Source: Mortierella sp. BCC40632 (Eukaryota; Mortierellomycota; Mortierellomycetes; Mortierellales; Mortierellaceae). Taken from it: a stretch of DNA of 15,000 nt. The stretch's first letter is position 1; the number at the start of each line of letters is the position of its first letter. The notes below the pieces were generated by a model, which saw only the letters and a list, made by a program, of their open reading frames with translations, made no database searches and had not been told where the DNA came from. Positions 9,903-15,000 of this stretch are shown here, piece after piece. The position numbers and the translations under genes are program-made. The stretch spans positions 1 through 15,000 of the forward strand of contig WAEK01000044.1 in NCBI GenBank assembly GCA_011634665.1, read 5' to 3'.

Positions 9903-10784
9903 TCAGAGAGGCCCTTGATTCAATAACATCGATGTAAAGTTCGTCTTAGACATCCGGTATCTTCGGTAGAAAACTTCGAAGGTATTGGGTGATGCCCAAT
10001 TGCCACAGTAATAACGTCTTCTAGGGAGGCACCCTTCATGAGAGCATTGGAAGCGCCAGCGGATCGTGTTGCGTGGGCTGTGACCTTGAGACCCGAAGTT
10101 GTCATAGTTGTCTTTATCCATCTTGCTATCGTTTGATCGGAGGCTTGATTGTACGGAGGGTCGGATGTTGTGAACAGTAAGTCTCGTGAGTTGATAGGAC
10201 AGCCTCGTCTGTCTTCTCTCGTACGGTATTCAATGAAGCACGCTACCGGGCAGAGGGTGGAGTCATGGTGGGCATCCACGTGGAAGGGCTTGATAATGGG
10301 TCGGCCCCTCGGCGTTCTTTAGGGAAAGAATGCTACCTGTAAAGTGTTCTTGGAGACTGAGAGGGATCTGGGATCGATACGGTGCAAGTCGGATGATCGT
10401 GAGAACGTGGTGATAGCTAGGAGCCATGCGAGCTTGCGGCGCAAGTTGTAGTCTGATAGGCCCTTGTTGGGACCCCACTGTGCCAAAGTCTTTAGGACAG
10501 GTGAGATATCCAAAGGTGCGGCAGTCAGTTCCTTCGGCGTTGCTTGAGATGAGGCAGAGGCAATGACCTTGGAGAGAATTGATGGGCTAGCCTTGGTCCT
10601 TGGCTGTAATTCTCTGACTGCCGAGAGGTAAAAGCTTGATGGAGCTCGGGGCGGAGCCATTGCTGGAGCGGTACGCGAGGTAGTTGGCTATGGAAACATC
10701 GGAAGCGTTGAAGGGATCGACATTGTTGGATCTTGACCATGAGACCCAGGCTCTTTGGGCTGACTGATAGTTCCTATGTCTGCT
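9903..10784 (-). pseudogene. DIRS tyrosine recombinase, inactivated
   Basis: This enzyme would integrate the circular DNA copy. The N-terminal core-binding part (RNYQSAQRAWVSWSRSNNVD) is in the frame running from the RT gene. After a one-base shift near 10640 the frame continues with FYLSAVRELQ and the catalytic domain. Box I is LAWLLAITTFSRSSDLHRID, with the first Arg. The H-x-x-R box is TAHATRSAG (His 10073-10075, Arg 10064-10066). The Tyr box, NTFEVFYRRYR (Tyr codon 9966-9968), is reached only after a second shift near 10004. A single TAA at 10319-10321 interrupts an otherwise continuous frame, probably a former Lys codon. All recognised catalytic residues are present, so the losses are two shifts and one stop. 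Confidence 0.88.
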
Positions 10785-12791
10785 AGTTGACAAGGAAGGG
10801 GTGATAATCAGGTCCTGAGTTGCTGCCTCCATGCCCAACTCTTGGAATTGATGCCTGAGATACGCCACGCGGTCAAACTCCACTTGTGATTCCTGAGAGG
10901 GGTGTGCTTGAGACGATCGTGGGATCACCGCGCGTCGAGGAAGGCTCAAAGGCTGGTCGCAATTCATCTTGAGTAGTGTAGGGTACCACGGAGCCGAAGG
11001 CCAATCTGGGGTGATCAACGTTATTGTGGCGCGTTCTCTTCGCAGCTTTCTGAGAATTGTCGGGATCAGCGCCCACGGGGGGTTGGCATACGGGTTCTTC
11101 CACTGGCGCCATTTCTGCGTGAGAGCGTTTGAGGCGACTGCTGTTGGATCCGGACGCCACGAGTAATACAGGGGAGCTGGTGGTTGATCCGGTCGGCGAA
11201 TAGGTCGATGTCGTGTGAGCCCCATCGTTTCTCGATCATGTTGAACCACTGTCGGTGAAGCATCCACTGGTGTTTCTCTGGGGACATCCGTGATTGTCGG
11301 TCTGCTATCCCATTGTCTCGTCCTGGGATGTGCTCTGCAATGACTTTTATCCGTCTTTCGAGGGGCCCAGTCCCATAGCTCCGTTGCTATGTTGGATAGA
11401 GATTGGGATCGAGTCCCTCCCATGTGATTGATATAAGCAATGGCAGTCGTGTTGTCGGAGCGGACCTTGATGGTGACATCCTTCAGGTGTGGGAGAGACT
11501 GGAGGGTGAGGTGGACTGCTAAGAGTTCTTTGTGGTTGATGTGAAGGTCGGTCTCGTCGTCCCGCCAGTGGCCCCCGAACTGGAGTTCCTTGTAATGGGC
11601 TCCCCATCCCGTGTCCGAGGCATCCGTTGTGACAGTCTCTGAGGGATCGGCAGGAAGAAATGATCTCCCGTTCCAGCGTTGAAGGTTGTCGATCCACCAT
11701 CGGAGCTCTTCCTGACTGGTCTCCGAGAGCTGGGTTTGGTAATCCCAATCCCGACTCGATCGAAGGTTCTGGATCTTCAAGAATAGTAGAGAACGCGTGC
11801 GGAGTTGGGCTGGGAATATGGCGCAGGTTGTTGAGTGAAGAAGACCGATCAAGGAAGCCAGTTGTCTCGTGGTCGCCGTGCCCTTGTCCAAGATGTGTTG
11901 AGCTGATCGAATCACGTTTCGAACCTTGTCGCGTGGGAGGCGGATCTCCATCGTTTTGGTGTTGATCACATATCCCAAGTGTTGCATCGTTTGAGAGGGG
12001 TTGAATGATGACTTCTCGGGGTTCACTCTGAGTCCTAGAGCCGCCATCTTCTCGCAGATGATTTTGGTGTTCTTGATCGCCTCTTCTCGAGATCGAGAGA
12101 ATGATAAAGTCGTCCAAGTATCCGTATATCCGAATGCCCTGCTTCCTTGCCCAGGTTAGTATCGGTTTTAGGACCTTTGAAAACACGATTGGAGAAGATG
12201 TTAGACCGAAAGGGAGCACTTTGAACTGGTACTTCTTTCCTCCCCAGGTGAATTGGAGGTATTTCCGGCTCGTCGGGTGGATGTCGATGTGGAAAAAGGC
12301 GTCTTTCAAGTCGATGCTCGTCAGATAGTCGTCTCGTTGAATGCCTGCTACTACTACTGCTAACGATTCCATCTTGAAGGAGCGGTGTACTATGTGTTCG
12401 TTGAGCTTCCGGAGGTCGATCACGGGTCGTTGCTTCCCGTTCTTTTTGGGGACCAGAAAAATATCGGAGGTGAAACCGTCCTGAGAGGGATCTACACCTC
12501 TTCTATCGCGTCCATGAGTTTTAAGTTGGTTAGCTCCGATTCGATGAGAGCTGTTTCGGGATCGTTGAATTGTCGGGGTCGTCTGAAGGTGGAGGAGGTT
12601 GGCGGTGGGTTGGTGAAGGTTAGCTGATAGCCGTCTCGAACGATGTCGAGGGCCCAGGAATTGTCGGTTAATTGTTGCCACTCTTGGAGATGAAGTGCGA
12701 TCCTCCCTGTCCCCGCCAAGGCGGTCTTTCCGGGTTGGGGGGAGGCGATGTCTCTAAGCATCGTTCCGGCGATCCTGGCTGCCGGTGCCAT
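10785..12791 (-). pseudogene. DIRS reverse transcriptase-RNase H polyprotein, frameshifted
   Basis: The likely start is the ATG at 12791-12789, overlapping the end of gag in another frame, a common DIRS arrangement. The RT palm carries VPKKNGKQRPVIDLRKLN, SIDLKDAFFHIDIHP and the active-site YLDD (12109-12120). The thumb and connection carry ALGLRVNPEKS and LGYVI. RNase H shows VTTDASDTGWG (about 11620), NHKELLAV and RSDNTTA. After that come IAEHIPGRDNGIADRQSR, HDIDLFADRIN and YANPPWALIP (near 11080), typical of the DIRS segment before the recombinase. The frame shifts near 12495 and 12085. Shifts near 11360 and 11175 offset each other, so one open frame hides about 180 bp translated out of frame. 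The family call is secure; the protein is not intact. Confidence 0.9.
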
Positions 12792-13619
12792 TGAAGTTTT
12801 TTGGTTTGTAATTGTTGTTGTTGCTGTTGTTGTTGTTGTTGTTGTTGCTGTTGCTATTGTTGTATCCACCCTTTTTGAAGCGCGACTGGTTGTTGAAAGG
12901 TTTATTGCCTTGTTGGTTGGGTGGTCCAAATCTGCGGCGGTCGTTTGAGAACTCCTTGAATTTCTTCAGGGCTTTCATGTCGCTCTTGAGCTTCTCATCG
13001 CTCAGCGCCGATTGCTTGTCGTCGCGACTGAGGAGGGAGGTGGCTGTTGGCGAGTATGTTCGGTAGGCCTCTTCCAGGCGTACCTGCATGATATGCGATG
13101 TCGCGTCGCTGATAAGTGTCCTGGTCATAGTGGTCAGGAGGAGGAGTTCCTGGTAAGACTCGTCGTCAATCTTATCTTGTAATCGCCAAATTCTGGATGC
13201 CAAATAGTCCAGGGGCGAGTGGTCATAGCGACTCTAGTGCCGATCTTTGCAAGGTCTTTGTCGGCTAGTCTACTCTTTTCGAGAGCTTTTGGTAAAGGAC
13301 AGAGGGGATATCAGGGGCGTCGAAGCTGATTCCTTTTCTCTTGGGAGCAGTATCCCATATCGCGCTCTTGTCCTCTCGCGGGAGGATCCATTCCACGTCG
13401 TGAAGGGGTCGGGGAATAGTCCTCCAGGAAGTCTTTGGAAGGTTGCCATTCGCGACGTTCCCGGGTGAAGGTGTCTGTGTCGTCCTTGTCGATACTCATG
13501 TTGTCGCCCTGATCGGTGAGATTGGTGTGTTGAATATGCTGTAGGATTTGTCGTAGTATATCGTTGTCGAGGGTAAGGGGGGGTGGGGGAGGTGTAGGGG
13601 TAGAGTTGTTTGAGTCCAT
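12754..13619 (-). pseudogene. DIRS gag-like protein, inactivated
   Basis: The ATG at 13619-13617 lies just inside the right inverted repeat and opens MDSNNSTPTPPPPPLTLDND, a proline-rich start. Helical segments follow: ILRQILQHIQ, later SPLDYLASRIWRLQDKID and YQELLLLTTMTRTLISDAT. A basic segment (FSNDRRRFGPPNQQ) and an asparagine-rich, low-complexity C-terminus complete it. It would coat the element's RNA. The position before RT and the composition fit a DIRS gag, though such proteins are poorly conserved. The first frame is lost near 13400 and ends at 13311. Stops and shifts lie between 13210 and 13270, and the last frame ends at 12754 inside the RT frame. Confidence 0.75.
12811..12863. repeat. 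Trinucleotide repeat encoding poly-asparagine in gag
   Basis: TTG/CTG triplets on the plus strand read as AAC/AGC codons on the minus strand, giving an Asn-rich stretch with a few Ser. It also yields spurious poly-Leu and poly-Val frames on the plus strand. It may be prone to length variation. Confidence 0.9.
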
Positions 13620-13649
13620 TTTGGGAAATTTTGAAGCGGTAATCACCAG

Positions 13650-13777
13650 CAAGCAAGAAAAACGGCCAAAGAGGAAAGGAGTGACACAGAGAAAAAAATT
13701 TATTTATAAAAAAAAAAAAAAAAAAAAAAATCTATAGTACTTGCTAGCAATCAAATAAAGACGGCCGTATCACCTTT
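13650..13777. repeat. DIRS right terminal inverted repeat
   Basis: Reverse complement of 9617-9744, with an A23 tract (13708-13730) instead of the left T19 and small differences near 13655-13682. It lies immediately upstream of gag (minus strand), so it probably holds the element's promoter. Confidence 0.92.
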
Positions 13778-13810
13778 AAGAAGCATACTGTCGTATGCGA
13801 AGTATACTTG
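13778..13810. repeat. DIRS right outer end (5' end of element)
   Basis: AAGAAGCATACTGTCGTATG and the following GCGAAGTATACTTG have their reverse complement at 9858-9890 in the internal complementary region. It includes the perfect hairpin GCATAC-TGTC-GTATGC and ends at the TTG (13808-13810) that also marks the left end. Confidence 0.88.
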
Positions 13811-13874
13811 GATGTTGGACTATACCAAGAGATAAGAAAAAAATTGGGGAGCGACAACACAAGTCCAAGCCTAC

Positions 13875-14670
13875 GTTAGATCTTCTCAACATGGTGATGT
13901 TTTGAAACAATGGTTGTAGAACAGAGCCTTGATCTTGAGGCAGCTGGTTCAAGAGGAAATTTACCAGAGCCACGGTGCAGCAAGCCTCGTCATTGTCCTA
14001 GGCGTGGAACCGAAGAAAAGTGAGAGAAAGAGAGGGTAGTGATTATTTAATTTATTTTTGACTCAGATGGTCCAGCAAGACTTTAAGTGCCAAATGAAAT
14101 ACCTGGAGCTGGTAAAGAGGCAAGGTACAACGGGAATGCGCTGGTCGTTTTGGAGCCTTAAACTTTGGTCTTACAGACTTGATATCGGCAACATCAATTG
14201 TGTACAACTTGCCAATCCTTTCACGCAGAGTAAGATCGTTCCAATAGCACACCAGATATACATTGTGCAAGGGCGATAGAGTGTCCAGTACATCAGTGTT
14301 TCCTGTCATCTTGAATGGACAGCCAACTACCGACAGCCACAGATTAACAATCTCTAAATAATTTAGTTATTTTTGAGCAGCAATATGACTCAGCGTTAGA
14401 ACTATGAATCCTAGAACGGCAAACGGTGCTATAACTATGGTCAAAAGGTAGACAAACGAACACTATGAAAAGTACTAAAAACAGGCACACAAGAAACATA
14501 GAGGAGGCATACGTGGATCATAAAAGGCTTCTCTCCATGAGCCTTGAGGTTGATCTGTAGTCGGCATTGGTACCGGGATCATCCTCTGTCTTCTTGCCTA
14601 TAATGTATGATGAAAGGAGTCAACTCCCATATTTTGTTACTAGATTGCTAGATCAAGGAAAAAAACTTAC
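13875..14670 (-). CDS. Partial spliced gene of unknown function
   Basis: Minus-strand exons join with consistent phase. An intron at 14598-14670 (GTAAGT...TATAG) is followed by exon 14513-14597 (RRQRMIPVPMPTTDQPQ). A probable intron at 14327-14512 leads to exon 14103-14326 (GCPFKMTGNTDVLDTLSP, LHNVYLVCYWNDLTLRERIG). An intron at 14102-13998 (GTATTT...CCTAG, 105 bp) leads to exon 13997-13875 (DNDEACCTVALVNFLLNQLP, FQNITMLRRS). I do not recognise a domain. The 5' exon beyond 14670 is unclear because a TAG lies close upstream. The 3' end heads toward the DIRS insertion at 13810, so the gene may have been cut by it, or a GT at 13874 may start another intron. Unlike the transposon genes it shows no internal lesion. 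The 186-bp intron is the weakest link. Confidence 0.4.
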
Positions 14671-14770
14671 CTCTGCAGGAAGTGTTCGACTTGGGATCTA
14701 TGGCGGGAGGCTCATATCAGAGGAGCAGTGCCTAGGGCACGTGCACCTGTTAGTATTTACGTTAGACCTA

Positions 14771-14791
14771 GCTTCCTGCGGGGCAGGAAGC
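14771..14791. other. Perfect 9-bp hairpin next to a TATA-like stretch
   Basis: GCTTCCTGC-GGG-GCAGGAAGC forms a perfect inverted repeat with a 3-nt loop. An E-box CACGTG lies upstream (14738-14743) and an AT-rich AATAAAATA at 14794-14802. It sits about 95 bp before the ATG at 14885, so it may be a protein-binding site in a shared promoter region. Confidence 0.4.
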
Positions 14792-14884
14792 AGAATAAAA
14801 TACCCAACGTCCCTGGACCAAGTGTTCAGGCATGCCTTTTTCTCACCGACTCTTTCTCCCCTTGCTGTAACCCCTCTTCTTGCT

Positions 14885-14915
14885 ATGTCTATCCCTATTG
14901 AGGCGTTCCCTCAAG
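14885..14915 (+). CDS. Possible first exon of a plus-strand gene
   Basis: The ATG at 14885 follows a pyrimidine-rich leader and opens MSIPIEAFPQ, ending at a good splice donor (CAAG|GTAAGC, 14916). An AT-rich TATA-like element lies about 85 bp upstream. The rest of the gene is outside the window or in the last 85 bp, where I cannot find an acceptor. This rests on signal patterns alone. Confidence 0.3.
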
Positions 14916-15000
14916 GTAAGCTCGAATTATATCACAGGAAGGTCAAGGGCTAATTGAGCATTCGTCATCTGACTTTTGTTAACGAGTCTTTGATGAACAT

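Larger units (their letters stand above)
9536..13810 (-). mobile_element. DIRS-type tyrosine-recombinase retrotransposon, near-complete but inactivated
   Basis: DIRS elements reverse-transcribe their RNA, form a circle and integrate by a tyrosine recombinase instead of an integrase. All diagnostic parts are here. Terminal inverted repeats lie at 9617-9744 and 13650-13777, with unequal outer ends at 9536-9616 and 13778-13810. The internal complementary region (9776-9901) is the complement of the left outer end joined to the right outer end. Genes run on the minus strand as gag, RT-RNase H, recombinase, so the internal complementary region lies at the 3' end, as is usual. The length is about 4.28 kb. 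I see no target duplication. I see no methyltransferase domain, which some DIRS elements carry. The inverted repeats separate it from Ngaro/PAT types with split direct repeats. Confidence 0.93.

Noticed and set aside
11660..11965. Plus-strand open frame opposite the DIRS polymerase
   Set aside because: Antisense to clear RT-RNase H motifs, with no own domain or start context.
12812..13066. Poly-Leu plus-strand frame
   Set aside because: Produced by the TTG trinucleotide repeat in the DIRS gag gene.
14567..14953. 128-codon plus-strand frame
   Set aside because: It starts at TTG, runs antisense to spliced exons and crosses a splice donor at 14916. Only its end (14885-14915) is kept as a possible first exon.

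Overview
This looks like nuclear DNA from a fungus, probably an early-diverging one (Mucoromycota, possibly Mortierella-like; this is inference). The signs are short GT-AG introns of about 50-190 bp, CT-rich leaders, and a mobile-element mix of Fanzor, a FAR1/MULE transposase and a DIRS retrotransposon. Nothing points to bacteria: no operons with ribosome binding sites, no tRNA, rRNA or CRISPR.

Layout. 1-488: gene-free, with a CT microsatellite and a TCCACAA-type minisatellite. 489-5732 (+): a long, intron-containing, decayed gene whose C-terminal half is a Fanzor1 RNA-guided nuclease (eukaryotic TnpB relative). RuvC-I (D at 4449), the zinc ribbon (5451-5561) and RuvC-III (D at 5598) are all readable. 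The N-terminal half (489-2640) is a domain I do not recognise, followed by three copies of an acidic repeat. 5744-9017 (+): a decayed Mutator-like (MULE) transposase with FAR1-type DNA-binding domain, DDE-type core and SWIM zinc finger, starting 11 bp after the Fanzor stop. 9018-9535: 3' flank with AATAAA and a cluster of hairpins and direct repeats.

9536-13810 (-): a nearly full-length, inactivated DIRS-type tyrosine-recombinase retrotransposon. The terminal inverted repeats, both unequal outer ends and the internal complementary region can all be read. Coding order on the minus strand is gag, reverse transcriptase-RNase H, tyrosine recombinase. It has no target duplication and meets its flanks at a shared TTG. 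13811-15000: ordinary-looking host-type sequence with a spliced minus-strand gene of unknown function and, divergently, the possible first exon of a plus-strand gene at 14885.

How they fit. Fanzor and the MULE transposase lie on one strand, almost touching, and are decayed to a similar degree. This suggests one old DNA transposon that carried both a DDE transposase and an RNA-guided nuclease. The DIRS element lies beside or within its 3' end and is a separate, probably later, insertion. Every transposon gene here has stops or frameshifts, so none is expected to be functional as read. Part of the single-base shifts could be sequencing errors in homopolymers.
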